Shown: positions 25,601 to 34,527 of the stretch, piece after piece | Numbering within the stretch: the stretch's first letter is position 1 | How the letters are laid out: every line of letters starts with the position of its first letter | Assembly (NCBI GenBank): GCA_963738545.1 | Contig: CAVTXA010000008.1 | Location: forward strand, 496,001-560,000 | Source: Bog-756 sp963738545 | GTDB taxonomy: Bacteria > Actinomycetota > Acidimicrobiia > Acidimicrobiales > RAAP-2 | Reading direction: 5' to 3' | DNA: 64,000 nt | Made by a program: the position numbers and the translations under genes | The notes under the pieces: model-generated | Told to the model about the DNA's origin: nothing | The model's input: only the letters and a program-made list of their open reading frames with translations | The model's database searches: none

Positions 25601-26746
25601 TCAACCCCGTAGCGACCGGAGCGACTCGACCACCCCGGGGAAGGCGGCCTCGAAGGCGCCGACGTCGTCGTCGGTGGTGGACCAGCCCACCGACAGTCGC
25701 AGGGAGCGCTCGGCGTCCACGCCCATGGCCTCGAGCACGGGCGAGGGCTCGAGGCTCTCGGAGGAACACGACGACCCCGAGTGGGCGGCCACGCCGGCCT
25801 GGTCGAGTCCGAGGAGGACGGGTTCGGCCTCCACCCCGTCGACGCCCAGACACACCAGGTGGGGCAGCCGGTCGCGGGGATCGCCGAACCGCTCGACCCC
25901 GGCCACCGACGTCGCCGCCCGGGCCAGCCGGTCGGTCCGGTGACGGGCGGCCGTCGCTTCGGCGTCGAGGGACCCCGGAACGGCGAGGGCGGCCGCGGCC
26001 GCGCCGAAGCCGACCGCCCCGGTGACGTTCTCCAGGCCACCCCGGCGGGCCCGTTCCTGCTCGCCGCCGACCACGAAGGGATCGATGCGGAGGCCCCGTC
26101 GCACGATGAGGGCCCCGACGCCGGCCGGCCCGCCCAGCTTGTGGGCCGAGACCGACGCCAGATCGGGCTCGAGTGCACCGAGGTCGCAGGGCAGGTGTCC
26201 GGCGGCGGCCACGGCGTCCACATGGACGGGCACACCCCGGTGGCGGCACAGCGCCACCACCTCGGCCACGGGCTGCACTGTCCCCACCTCGTGGTTGGCC
26301 CACTGGCAGTGCACCAGGGCGGCCTCGACCCCGTGGATGGCGAGGCACCGGTCCAGGGCCTCTTCGACCGCGCCGACGGCGATCCGGCCGAGCCGGTCCA
26401 CGGCCACGCTCACGATGGGGGCCGATCGGGCCGACGCGTCGCGTACCGCCGAGTGTTCGACGGCAGCACAGGCCACCGGACCGGGCCGCCCGCGGAGTGC
26501 CCCCCACACGGCGGCGTTGATCGACTCCGTCCCTCCCGAGGTGAGGACGACCTGTCGGGGCCGGACGCCGAAGAGGTCAGCGACCTGCTGACGGGCCTGC
26601 TCCAGCGTGGCCCGGACCATCCGGCCCTCGGTGTGGACCCGCCCGGGATCGGCCGTGATCCCCTGATCGACCCAGTCGGTCATGGCGGCACGGGCCTCCG
26701 GACGGAGAGGCGACGTGGAGGCGTGATCGAGGTAGTGACGGGCCAA
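25601..26746 (-). CDS. Cysteine desulfurase (IscS/NifS-like)
   Basis: PLP enzyme that converts L-cysteine to alanine and passes persulfide sulfur to Fe-S assembly or thiolation. The PLP lysine is K203 in SVSAHKLGGPAGVG; the catalytic cysteine is C327 in SGSSCSSESLEPS, the form of group I (IscS/NifS) enzymes. The conserved TSGGTESIN and HVDAVAAAGH are also present. Length is 381 aa, complete. It begins 15 bases after the SufR-like gene on the same strand, which makes an Fe-S operon likely. Confidence 0.93.
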   Translation of the reverse strand: MARHYLDHASTSPLRPEARAAMTDWVDQGITADPGRVHTEGRMVRATLEQARQQVADLFGVRPRQVVLTSGGTESINAAVWGALRGRPGPVACAAVEHSAVRDASARSAPIVSVAVDRLGRIAVGAVEEALDRCLAIHGVEAALVHCQWANHEVGTVQPVAEVVALCRHRGVPVHVDAVAAAGHLPCDLGALEPDLASVSAHKLGGPAGVGALIVRRGLRIDPFVVGGEQERARRGGLENVTGAVGFGAAAAALAVPGSLDAEATAARHRTDRLARAATSVAGVERFGDPRDRLPHLVCLGVDGVEAEPVLLGLDQAGVAAHSGSSCSSESLEPSPVLEAMGVDAERSLRLSVGWSTTDDDVGAFEAAFPGVVESLRSLRG

Positions 26747-26761
26747 CGGCCGACTCGCCGG

Positions 26762-27553
26762 TCAGACCACGGCAGCGCAGGCGTCGTCGCCGCGGGCCCG
26801 CGACGACGACAGCACCACCGGCACCGTCCCCCCAGCGTCCTCACCGCACAGTCCGGCCAGCAGGCCCTTCACCATGCCGCGATCCACGGCGCACAGGACG
26901 GGGTACTGGTTGGCGGCGTTGCCGAAGGGACAGTTGTCGGCCACCACGGCGGTGGTCGTGCCCTGGTCCTCGGCGTGGGCGGCGAAGCCGTGGGCGGTGA
27001 GGGTGTCGGCGATTGCATGCATGGCCGTGCGCAGCGAACGCTGTCCGTCGCCGGGTGACATCTGCCCGGCCAGGGTGCGACCGTACTCTTCACCCACCCG
27101 CTCGGCCATGCCCTCGGCCGCGTCGGGCCCGAGCAGTTGCAGCGCCTCTTGGAGCAGCAGGACCAACAGGTCGTCGCGACGGGTGAGGAGGTCGAGGGTG
27201 GGGTCGTTGCCGATGGCCCGGAACCGCTTGGACGGGCGCCCCGCGCCGTTGCCGGCCGCACGCTCCATGGTCACCTCGACGTAGCCGCCCGAGGCCAACC
27301 GGTCGAGGTGGTGCCGGGCCACGTTGGGGTGGAGGGAGAAGCGGGCGGCGACCTCCGATGCCGTCGCCCCGGGATTGGACCGCACGAACAGGTAGATCTC
27401 CCGCCGGGTCGGATCCCCGAAAGCCGCCGTCACCGCCGTCACGGCGGCGGAGAAGTGGCTGTCGGACTCGGTCGAGTCGGACGCCTCCGGCCGGGCCCCT
27501 GCGTCCAACGGGGTCGGGACGACCAGGGCGGGGCTGTCCGAGTCGGTGTGCAC
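26762..27553 (-). CDS. SufR-like Fe-S-sensing transcriptional regulator
   Basis: Winged-helix repressor that probably senses the cell's Fe-S status through a bound cluster. The DNA-binding part is GATASEVAARFSLHPNVARHHLDRLASGGYVEV. The C-terminal half carries candidate ligands: NCPFGNAANQYPVLC gives C-x12-C, followed after 14 residues by another cysteine (AGLCGED), plus one near the C-terminus. That spacing is close to SufR. Its 15-base gap to the desulfurase and the divergent mrp gene support the role. The GTG start at 27553 follows TAGACT by seven bases, so the mRNA is probably leaderless and autoregulated. Length is 263 aa. Confidence 0.85.
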   Translation of the reverse strand: MHTDSDSPALVVPTPLDAGARPEASDSTESDSHFSAAVTAVTAAFGDPTRREIYLFVRSNPGATASEVAARFSLHPNVARHHLDRLASGGYVEVTMERAAGNGAGRPSKRFRAIGNDPTLDLLTRRDDLLVLLLQEALQLLGPDAAEGMAERVGEEYGRTLAGQMSPGDGQRSLRTAMHAIADTLTAHGFAAHAEDQGTTTAVVADNCPFGNAANQYPVLCAVDRGMVKGLLAGLCGEDAGGTVPVVLSSSRARGDDACAAVV

Positions 27554-27559
27554 GTCACC

Positions 27560-27566
27560 TAGTCTA
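27560..27566. promoter_or_regulatory. Overlapping divergent -10 elements of sufR-like and mrp genes
   Basis: On the minus strand TAGACT (27566-27561) ends seven bases before the regulator's GTG. On the plus strand TAGTCT (27560-27565) is a -10 for mrp, about 35 bases before its ATG. The two elements share five base pairs, so both promoters are unlikely to be occupied at once. Confidence 0.5.
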
Positions 27567-27600
27567 CCGGTGAAGCCGAATTTCTCCGAGGAGCTGCTGG

Positions 27601-28779
27601 ATGTCCATCGACGAGTCCCAGGTCACAGCAGCCGTTGGCGCGGTGACCGATCCCGAGTTGCGCCGGCCGCTGGCCGAGTTGGGCATGGTGGGCTCCGTCC
27701 AGACCAGGCGCAAGCGGGTATCCGTCGAGGTGGCCCTGCCCGTGGCCCACTATCCGCAGGTGGAGGCGTTGACCGAGCGGATCGAACGGGCGGCGGGGAC
27801 CGTGTCCGGCGTCGACGAGGTCCACGTGACGACCGTGGTGATGGACGAGGAGTCCCGGGCCCGCCTCCGGATGCTGCTGCGGGGCGAGCCGGTAGAGGGG
27901 GGGACCCAGCACGCCGCCGACGACGGCCACGGCCACGGTCACGGTCACGGTGGCCAGCTCGGGCACGAGGAGGGCCGGCCCAACCGCTTCATGCTGCCTC
28001 GCTCGAAGACCAGGATCCTCGGCATCTCGTCGGGCAAGGGCGGGGTGGGGAAGTCCTCGGTCACCGTCAACCTGGCCGTGGCCCTGGCCCAGCGGGGGCT
28101 CGACGTCGGCATCCTCGACGCCGACGTGTACGGGTTCTCGGTGCCCAAGATGCTCGGGGTCACCAACGACCCGCTGATCATCGGCGATCTGGTGGTCCCC
28201 CCCACGGCCAACGGCGTCCGCTGCCTGTCCATGGGGTACTTCGTGCCGGACGACACCCCGGTGATCTGGCGTGGTCCGATGCTGCACAAGGCGCTCGAGC
28301 AGTTCCTCGTCGACGCCTACTGGGGTGAGCCCGACTACCTGCTGATCGACATGCCTCCCGGTACCGGTGACGTCACCCTCTCCCTGGGTCAGTACCTCAC
28401 CAAGACGGAGGTCTACGTCGTCACCACACCCCAGCCGGCCGCCGAGCGGGTGGCCCAGCGTTCGGCCTACGCGGCCCGCAAGCTGAAGCTGGCCGTGCGT
28501 GGGGTCATCGAGAACATGAGCTGGTTCACCGGTGACGACGGGAAGCGCTACGAGCTGTTCGGGGCGGGCGGCGGTACGCAGTTGGCCGACGAGCTCGGCG
28601 TGCCCCTGCTCGCCCAGGTGCCACTGGTGAGCGCCCTGCGTCAGGGCGGCGACGTCGGGATCCCCACCGTGCTGTCCGAGCCGGACGGCGAGGTGGCAGC
28701 GGTGTTCGACGCCCTGGCCACGTCGATCGTCGAACTCGGACCGGCCCGCGTCTACCGCAAGGAGCTCAGCCTCAGTTAG
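27601..28779 (+). CDS. mrp: Mrp/ApbC-type Fe-S carrier P-loop ATPase
   Basis: Scaffold or carrier that delivers Fe-S clusters, using ATP. An N-terminal MIP18/DUF59 domain (residues about 5-90) is joined by a linker with seven histidines (104-122) to the P-loop domain: deviant Walker A SSGKGGVGKSS at 143-153, then LDADVYGFSVPKMLG and DMPPGTGDV. The C-terminal CxxC found in many ApbC proteins is missing: ENMSWFTGDDGKRYELFG has no cysteine there, which I recall as usual for actinobacterial Mrp. A GAGGAG ribosome site precedes the ATG. Length is 392 aa. It is divergent from the SufR-like gene. Confidence 0.92.
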   Translation: MSIDESQVTAAVGAVTDPELRRPLAELGMVGSVQTRRKRVSVEVALPVAHYPQVEALTERIERAAGTVSGVDEVHVTTVVMDEESRARLRMLLRGEPVEGGTQHAADDGHGHGHGHGGQLGHEEGRPNRFMLPRSKTRILGISSGKGGVGKSSVTVNLAVALAQRGLDVGILDADVYGFSVPKMLGVTNDPLIIGDLVVPPTANGVRCLSMGYFVPDDTPVIWRGPMLHKALEQFLVDAYWGEPDYLLIDMPPGTGDVTLSLGQYLTKTEVYVVTTPQPAAERVAQRSAYAARKLKLAVRGVIENMSWFTGDDGKRYELFGAGGGTQLADELGVPLLAQVPLVSALRQGGDVGIPTVLSEPDGEVAAVFDALATSIVELGPARVYRKELSLS

Positions 28780-28794
28780 TCGCGGCTCGTTCCC

Positions 28795-30162
28795 TCAACC
28801 CCAACCGGTCCGGGTGGGGGGCATGCCACTGCCCCCTCCGCGCTGGGGGACGATCCCGAGCACCTGGTGGATGGCCAGTCCTCCGTCGTCGAACCCGTTG
28901 GCCGAGGCGGCCATGTACAAGCGCCAGATGTTGGCCCGGGGGAGACCGACCAGGGCCACCGCCTCGTCCCAGTGCTCCTCGAGGTTGGCCACCCAGTGGT
29001 GGAGCGTCCGCGAGTAGTGCTCGCGCAGGGATTCGACGTCCCGCACCTCGAAGCCGGCGCGCTGCATGGCCCGGACCACCTCGGACACATCCACCAACTC
29101 GCCGTCGGGGAAGACGTAGCGGCCGACGAACGACCGTCGGCCGAGCCGCGAGCCTCCCGGCTTGGAGATGGCGTGGTTCAGCAATCGCCCGGTCGGTGCG
29201 AGCAACTCGTGGAGGGTCTCGAAGTACAACATCATGCGCTGGCTGCCCACGTGCTCGAACATCCCGATCGAGGAGATGGCATCGAACTGCTCGCCGCGCA
29301 GGTCACGGTAGTCCTGCAGCCGGATCTCCACCTGTCCGTCCAGCCCGGCCTCGGCCACCCGTCGGGTGGCCTCGTCCACCTGCTCACGGCTCAGGGCCAC
29401 GCCCACCACCCGGGCACCATGGACCCGGGCGGCGTGCATGGCCATCGACCCCCACCCACAGCCGACGTCGAGCAGTCGGACCCCGGGCATGGCGTCGATC
29501 CCCAGCTTGCGGCAGATCAGCTCGTACTTGGCCGACTGCGCTGCTTCCAGCGTGGTCCCCGCCTCCACGAACCTCCCACAGGAGTAGGTCATGCTCGGAC
29601 CGAGCACGAGCCGGTAGAACTCGTTGCCCACGTCGTAGTGGTGGCTGATGACCGTGGCGTCGCGGGAAGGGGAGTGGACTCGCCCGGTCGGTCGGCACTC
29701 CTCGGCCGGCGGGGCCGGCGGGAGACCGAGGACCCCCAATCTCCGGGCGGCACCGACCATGGTCGGAAGGGTCCGCAGCCCCACTTGGCGGAGGTCACGC
29801 GGCGAGGCGTCGTGCAGGGTACGCAGCAACTGGTAGATGTCACCGTCGATGGTCAGGTCGCCGGCGACGAAGGCCCGGGCCACGCCCAACTCCCCCGGGG
29901 ACCACAGGATCCGGCGCACGGCATCCGCCGAACCGACGTGCAGTGTCCCCACCGCATCGGGGGGCCCGATGGCCGAACCGTCCCAGAACTCGAACCGGAC
30001 CGGGACGTCGCTGCCCACCACCAGGTCGATGAAGGGGGCCAGCACCTCAGCGGCTCCGCCACCGGCCGGCGGGGCCGTCGACCGGGCCACCATCCGTTCC
30101 GGCCGGTCGGACGTGGGGTGGGGACCCGGGGCGGTCGACGTGCTCGAGAGTTGGGTGACCAT
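28795..30162 (-). CDS. Cyclopropane-fatty-acyl-phospholipid synthase family methyltransferase
   Basis: Transfers a methylene or methyl group from S-adenosylmethionine to a double bond of membrane phospholipid acyl chains. The N-terminal lipid-binding domain (about 40-165) contains GELGVARAFVAGDLTIDGD. The catalytic domain has SHHYDVGNEFYRLVLGPSMTYSCG, SAM motif LLDVGCGWGSMAMHA, and ISSIGMFEHVG. The ATG at 30162 is chosen over the upstream ATG at 30234 because GAGGAGG lies six bases before it and the promoter TACAAT lies between. Length is 455 aa. Exact modification (cyclopropane or methyl branch) cannot be told. Confidence 0.92.
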   Translation of the reverse strand: MVTQLSSTSTAPGPHPTSDRPERMVARSTAPPAGGGAAEVLAPFIDLVVGSDVPVRFEFWDGSAIGPPDAVGTLHVGSADAVRRILWSPGELGVARAFVAGDLTIDGDIYQLLRTLHDASPRDLRQVGLRTLPTMVGAARRLGVLGLPPAPPAEECRPTGRVHSPSRDATVISHHYDVGNEFYRLVLGPSMTYSCGRFVEAGTTLEAAQSAKYELICRKLGIDAMPGVRLLDVGCGWGSMAMHAARVHGARVVGVALSREQVDEATRRVAEAGLDGQVEIRLQDYRDLRGEQFDAISSIGMFEHVGSQRMMLYFETLHELLAPTGRLLNHAISKPGGSRLGRRSFVGRYVFPDGELVDVSEVVRAMQRAGFEVRDVESLREHYSRTLHHWVANLEEHWDEAVALVGLPRANIWRLYMAASANGFDDGGLAIHQVLGIVPQRGGGSGMPPTRTGWG

Positions 30163-30205
30163 GATCGACCTCCTCGACCGGTGCGGGCCATCCGGTCCCA
30201 ACCTG

Positions 30206-30211
30206 ATTGTA
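30206..30211 (-). promoter_or_regulatory. Promoter -10 of the cyclopropane synthase gene
   Basis: TACAAT on the minus strand, with a weak -35 (GTGAAC at 30234-30229) 17 bases upstream. Transcription would start near 30199, giving a leader of about 37 bases with a GAGGAGG ribosome site. It contradicts the longer reading that starts at 30234. Confidence 0.5.
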
Positions 30212-30319
30212 TGGCCCCCTTCGTCACCGTTCACCCGGCCCCTCCGGCTCCGGTCACCCGGCCCGCGTCACGAGCCGGGCCTCCCGCCCGGCCGGCGGCC
30301 GACGGGCCGGAATCGGCGG

Positions 30320-31783
30320 TCAGAGCCCGGTGCGGGCCGAGATCCGACCCGACCGTGCCGCGTGGACCAGGGCCTCGAAGTCGCACTCGTTCTGGTCGGC
30401 GTAGGCCGCCGAGAAGTCGGCGACGGCATGTTCGAAGCGATCGCTCTTGCCCAGATAGGCGGCGATGGCGATCCAGTCGCCCGATCGGGCGTGCGCCCGG
30501 GCCAGGGTGGCACCGCACATGCGGGCATAGCGGACGGCCCCGGGGACCCGGAGGCTGTCGACGTGGGCCGAGCCTTTCCAGTCGTGCAGTTGGCGGATGT
30601 AGTAGTCGCGGGTGTGCCCGTCGAAGTCCTTGACCCGCTGCCACCCGAGGAAGATGTCGCTGGCGTTCTGCATGAGCCGCTGGCCCACCACCACCCGCTG
30701 CCCGTGGTTCTCGTAGGCGCTCCGGCCGGCAAAGCGCTCGAACACCGAGGGTTGGGCCTCTTTGGCCTGGAGGATCAGGGGGTCCCGTTCATCGACGCCC
30801 ATCATCAGGAAGACCCAGGCCCGAGTGCCCACGCTCCCCACACCCACCACCTTGCGGGCCATGTGGACGTAGCGGTACTCCTCCAGCGGGTGATGCTCGT
30901 CGGCCAGGGTCCGGCGGTACTTCTTGATCAGCTTCCGTAGCGACCGCTCGGTGTCGTGCCGGGTCCGGTCGTCGAGCACGAGGTCCTCCACGGGGACCAG
31001 GAGGGGCGGATCGTTGACGAACCGGATCGTGCCGTCGACCTCCTCGGTCAGCTTGCGGAGGGCCCGGTGGCTGTCCCGGGTCCTGGCCTTGGCCACGTCC
31101 ATGACCGCGCCGGAGACGCCACGCTTTTGGAGGCGGGTGTCGGAGTCCTCGGTGCGAATCCAGGCCAGCATCTCGCCGATGTCCATATGGGAGTACCACA
31201 CGTCGAGCGTGGTCATCCGGGCCGCGTCCCGCATGCCGATCCGGTACTGGTGGGCTGCAGCCATCACCACCCGACGCCGATCGGACGCAGGAAAGCCTCG
31301 GTCGCGCCCGGCAATTTCGAAGCTGGCCGCCAGGCGCTTGACGTCCCACTCCCAGGGACCGGGGAGGGTCTCGTCGAAGTCATTGACGTCGAACATCAGC
31401 TGGCGCTCCGGCGAGCCGAACACCCCGAAGTTGGAGAGATGGGCGTCGCCGCAGCACTGCACGGTGATGCCCGAGTCGGGGGTGGCGGCCAGATCCGAGG
31501 CCATGACCAGCGCCGCTCCACGAAAGAAGGTGAAAGGCGAGACCAGCATGCGTCCGTAGCGGATGGGAACCAACTCGGTGACCCGGCTGGCGGCCAGCTC
31601 CTGGAGCAGGGCCACGGGATCGGGGCGATCGGGTTCCGGGCGCCACTCGCCGTGGGACGTCCGGGGAGCTCGGTTGCGGGCCGCTTTGCCCCGGGCCACC
31701 CGGTCGGCCCGGCTGGGCCGCTGTGTCTTCCGCACCGTGCGCGCCGGCGGAGCCTGGCCCTGCCCATGTTCGCCCCTGTCCAC
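30320..31783 (-). CDS. DUF2252 family protein
   Basis: A 487-residue protein of the DUF2252 family, whose fold is thought to be related to kinase-like phosphotransferases. Visible conserved stretches are the N-terminal MLVSPFTFFRGAALVMASDL, CCGDAHLSNFGVFGSPE, and FDVNDFDETLPGPWEWDVKRLA. The Asp/His residues of GDAHLSNFG and DVNDFDE recall aminoglycoside-kinase catalytic and metal-binding loops. No function is established. The GTG start at 31783 has TAGAAT ending six bases upstream. It stands alone between the cyclopropane synthase and the dGTPase on the same strand. Confidence 0.85.
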   Translation of the reverse strand: MDRGEHGQGQAPPARTVRKTQRPSRADRVARGKAARNRAPRTSHGEWRPEPDRPDPVALLQELAASRVTELVPIRYGRMLVSPFTFFRGAALVMASDLAATPDSGITVQCCGDAHLSNFGVFGSPERQLMFDVNDFDETLPGPWEWDVKRLAASFEIAGRDRGFPASDRRRVVMAAAHQYRIGMRDAARMTTLDVWYSHMDIGEMLAWIRTEDSDTRLQKRGVSGAVMDVAKARTRDSHRALRKLTEEVDGTIRFVNDPPLLVPVEDLVLDDRTRHDTERSLRKLIKKYRRTLADEHHPLEEYRYVHMARKVVGVGSVGTRAWVFLMMGVDERDPLILQAKEAQPSVFERFAGRSAYENHGQRVVVGQRLMQNASDIFLGWQRVKDFDGHTRDYYIRQLHDWKGSAHVDSLRVPGAVRYARMCGATLARAHARSGDWIAIAAYLGKSDRFEHAVADFSAAYADQNECDFEALVHAARSGRISARTGL

Positions 31784-31789
31784 CTGGGA

Positions 31790-31795
31790 ATTCTA
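31790..31795 (-). promoter_or_regulatory. -10 element of a leaderless DUF2252 promoter
   Basis: TAGAAT on the minus strand, six bases before the GTG at 31783; the closest match to TATAAT among the leaderless-type elements here. Confidence 0.5.
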
Positions 31796-31855
31796 CCCGG
31801 CCTCCCACGAAATGGGCCCGCACACCGCCCGGGAGGTGTTCCCCGCGGGTGGGGA

Positions 31856-33106
31856 TCAGAGTCTGGCGGCGATGCCGATGCCGGCGGGCAGCTTGCCCGG
31901 GTCCCACCCGAGGAGGGCGACGGCCTGGCTGAAGGCGAAGCGGTCGGTCATGCCGGCCACGTAGGCCACGGCGGCCCGCACGGCCTCTGGCTCCCCGCCG
32001 ACGAGATCACGCCTGTGGCCACCGCCCGCCGGGATCAGGTTGGGTCGGTCACCGAAATGTTCGACGAGGGCCTGGAGGACGGCCACCACCGACCGGCCCT
32101 GGGCCACTGAGCTCGGTCGGAGGTAGATGTGTTCGTAGTTGCTGGCCCGGAAGGCGGCGAGGGCCTCGGCCTCCTCGTCGGCCATGCCGATCCGGCCGTG
32201 CGTCAGGATGGTCGACACCATGGCGTCGATGAAGGTGCCCAGCTGTTGGCTCCGGAGATCGCCGCAGCGCCGCCGCACCACCTCGGGCAGGGCGCTGGGC
32301 GTCACGATGCCGCTCTTCACGGCGTCCTCGAAGTCGTGGCAGACGTAGGCGATCCGGTCGGCCCAGCTCACCACCTCACCTTCGGGCGTCGCCGGCGCCG
32401 GCCGCGACCACGAATGGTTGCGGATGCCATCGAGCGTCTCGAGACACAGGTTGAGTGAGGTGAGGGAGACGTCGGCCCCCCACGGGGCGTGATCGAATCC
32501 GTCGTCCAGGTACGGGGAGAGGGCGTCCTCGCTGGCGTGTCCCCCCGGGCCGTGTCCACAGTCGTGACCGAGGGCGATGGCCTCGGTCAGGGCCACGTTC
32601 AGCCGACAGGCCCGAGCCACGCTGGTGGCCACCTGGGCCACCTCGAGGGCGTGGGTCAACCGCGTCCGCTGGTGGTCGTCGGGGAAGACGAACACCTGCG
32701 TCTTCCCGGCCAGCCTCCGGAACGCCGTGGCGTGGAGGATCCGGTCCCGATCGCGCTCGAAGCAGGTCCGCCACCGGTCGGGCTCCTCGGGTCGATGCCT
32801 CCTGCCCGCCCCCACGGCCCGGGTGGCGCCCCCGGCCATCTGGTCCGCCTCGGCCGCCTCCCGCGCCCAGCGATCGAAGCCGGGCCGGGCGGTCCCCTCC
32901 GGCCTGTTCCCAGAACCCTCTTCGGCACCTCCGTCGGCCGAGGCATGGCTGTCGGCGTGGGCGAAGGTGATCCCCGGACCTCCGTGGCCGGCCATGGTCG
33001 AGGCCCAGCGGCGGTTGCGCTCAGTGGGCCCCCCGTCGTGGGTGCCGGGTTTCGTTCCTCCCACCCCGAGCCCCTGGTCAGGGCGGGGCACGTGCGCATC
33101 GCTCAT
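31856..33106 (-). CDS. dgt: Deoxyguanosinetriphosphate triphosphohydrolase-like protein
   Basis: HD-superfamily metalloenzyme that hydrolyses dGTP or other dNTPs to nucleoside and triphosphate. The catalytic part starts at about residue 110: FERDRDRILHATAFRRLAGKTQVF, then RLTHALEVAQVA (first metal histidine) and the HD signature ALGHDCGHGPGGHASED, with WADRIAYVCHDFEDA later. The disordered N-terminus is about 100 residues. The ATG at 33106 (MSDAHVPRPDQ) is chosen; CACACT ends six bases upstream. A longer frame up to 33439 overlaps the divergent DUF3107 gene and is shadow. Length is 416 aa. Confidence 0.87.
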   Translation of the reverse strand: MSDAHVPRPDQGLGVGGTKPGTHDGGPTERNRRWASTMAGHGGPGITFAHADSHASADGGAEEGSGNRPEGTARPGFDRWAREAAEADQMAGGATRAVGAGRRHRPEEPDRWRTCFERDRDRILHATAFRRLAGKTQVFVFPDDHQRTRLTHALEVAQVATSVARACRLNVALTEAIALGHDCGHGPGGHASEDALSPYLDDGFDHAPWGADVSLTSLNLCLETLDGIRNHSWSRPAPATPEGEVVSWADRIAYVCHDFEDAVKSGIVTPSALPEVVRRRCGDLRSQQLGTFIDAMVSTILTHGRIGMADEEAEALAAFRASNYEHIYLRPSSVAQGRSVVAVLQALVEHFGDRPNLIPAGGGHRRDLVGGEPEAVRAAVAYVAGMTDRFAFSQAVALLGWDPGKLPAGIGIAARL

Positions 33107-33266
33107 AGGGCCAGTGTGCCCCATGGGTGCGACACGGGGACGCCGGCCCCCGTGGTCGTCGCCGGCGGTCGGGTGGGGGACGGCGAGGGACGCCGGTCGC
33201 GCTGGACCTTGTATCGTCGGAGGGACCGGGCAGCCGCGCCTGGTCCCGCTGAGAGGAGCGTGCCAG

Positions 33267-33503
33267 GTGGAAGTGCGTATCGGAATCGTGCAGTCGATGA
33301 AGGAGCTCGACATCGAGTTGCCCGACGATGCGGACCGCGAGAAGGTCCTGGCTGACATCGAGGCGGCCTTGGCCGAGGACGGCACCATTTTGTGGCTGAC
33401 GGACCGGAAGGGCCGACAGGTGGGGGTTCCCGTGGCCAAGGTCGCCTACGTCGAGGTGGACCCTCCTGTCTCCGATCGGCGGGTGGGTTTCGGGATCTCC
33501 TGA
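33267..33503 (+). CDS. DUF3107 family protein
   Basis: A 78-residue protein of the actinobacterial DUF3107 family. It begins VEVRIGIVQSMKELDIELPDD and ends VAKVAYVEVDPPVSDRRVGFGIS, the two stretches I recognise from the mycobacterial member (TB9.4 type). The function is unknown. The GTG start has GAGAGGAG eight bases upstream. It is divergent from the dGTPase and is followed by the ATPase pair 78 bases later; co-transcription is possible. Confidence 0.88.
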   Translation: MEVRIGIVQSMKELDIELPDDADREKVLADIEAALAEDGTILWLTDRKGRQVGVPVAKVAYVEVDPPVSDRRVGFGIS

Positions 33504-33581
33504 CCCGACCGCATCGCGGCTCCCCGGCCCGGTCGGGCCGGAGTCGTGCCGTGATGCGGAACGGGTTCCCGCCCTCGCTCC

Positions 33582-34527
33582 ATGAACCCGCTCCTCGACC
33601 TGAAGTTGCTCTTCGTCACCGGCAAGGGTGGCGTGGGGAAGACCACGGTGGCTTCGGCGTTGGCCCTCCTGGCGTCACAGCGGGGCAAGCGGGTACTGAT
33701 CTGCGAGGTCGATGCCAAAGGGGACGTGGCCGGCTTCTACGAGACGGCGCCCACCACGTTCCACGAGCGGGAGGTCCTGCCCGGCCTCTTCGCCATGACG
33801 ATGGACACCGAGGCCTCGCTCCGGGAGTACCTGAAGCTGCAACTACGCATCCCCGTGGTGGGGCGGATCGGTCCCCTGGCCAAGGCGTTCGACTTCGTGG
33901 CCACCGCCGCCCCCGGCGTCCGGGAGATTCTCACCGTGGGCAAGTTCTGCTACGAGGTGCGGGAACGTCACTACGACCTCGTGGTGGTGGACGCTCCCGC
34001 CTCAGGCCACATCATCGGGCAGTTGGCCGCCCCCCAGGCCATCAACAGCCTGGTCAAGGTGGGCCTCATCCGCACCCAGACCGACTGGCTGCTCGAGATC
34101 CTCTCCGATCCCCGCGCCACCGGCCTGGTCGCTGTGTGCACCCCCGAGGAGATGCCGGTGAACGAGACCATCGACCTGGCGGCCAGGGTGCGGGACGAGA
34201 CCACCGTGCAGCTCTCCGCCGTCGTGGTCAACCGGGTCCTGCCCGAGCTGTTCGGCCGTCAGGAGGAGGCCGTCTTCGACGCCCTGGGGAGCCCCGGGCC
34301 GCTGAACCGGCTGAACGGGCTGGTGGGGGGACGCCGGCCCGGTGCTCGACGCCGCCCGTCTGGCCGTCACCATGCGGCGCACCCGCACCACCCACCTCGA
34401 CCGGCTGCGGCAGGGCATCGACAGTGCCGTACCGCTGCTCTACCTCCCCTACCTGTTCACCCGCTCGCACGGTCTGCGCACCACCCGTCAGGTGGCGGCG
34501 TCCCTGGGCGAGGAGCTGGGCTTCTGA
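33582..34527 (+). CDS. ArsA/Get3-like ATPase, first of a pair, with an apparent frameshift
   Basis: Homodimeric-type anion-transport or protein-targeting ATPase of the ArsA/Get3 family; deviant Walker A is VTGKGGVGKTTVASALALLA. Good family sequence runs to about 34,320 in frame with the ATG at 33582, then changes to frame +1 (VLDAARLAVTMRRTRTTHL and on to LGEELGF) with its stop at 34525-34527. One base too many in the G6 run at 34325-34330 explains this; with G5 the protein reads on smoothly as GLVGDAGPVLDAARL, about 314 aa. As printed, the first frame instead runs into the second ATPase. Sequencing error, phase variation or decay are all possible. It resembles the Rv3679/Rv3680 pair. Confidence 0.82.
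34325..34330 (+). other. G6 run at the frameshift point
   Basis: Six consecutive G bases in TGGTGGGGGGACG. Removing one restores a continuous first ATPase with normal family sequence on both sides, so this is the most likely site of the inserted base. Confidence 0.7.

Noticed and set aside
27905..27975. Short tandem repeats suggestive of a microsatellite
   Set aside because: They are the CAC/GGC codons of the His-Gly linker of Mrp and stay in frame; a coding explanation is enough.
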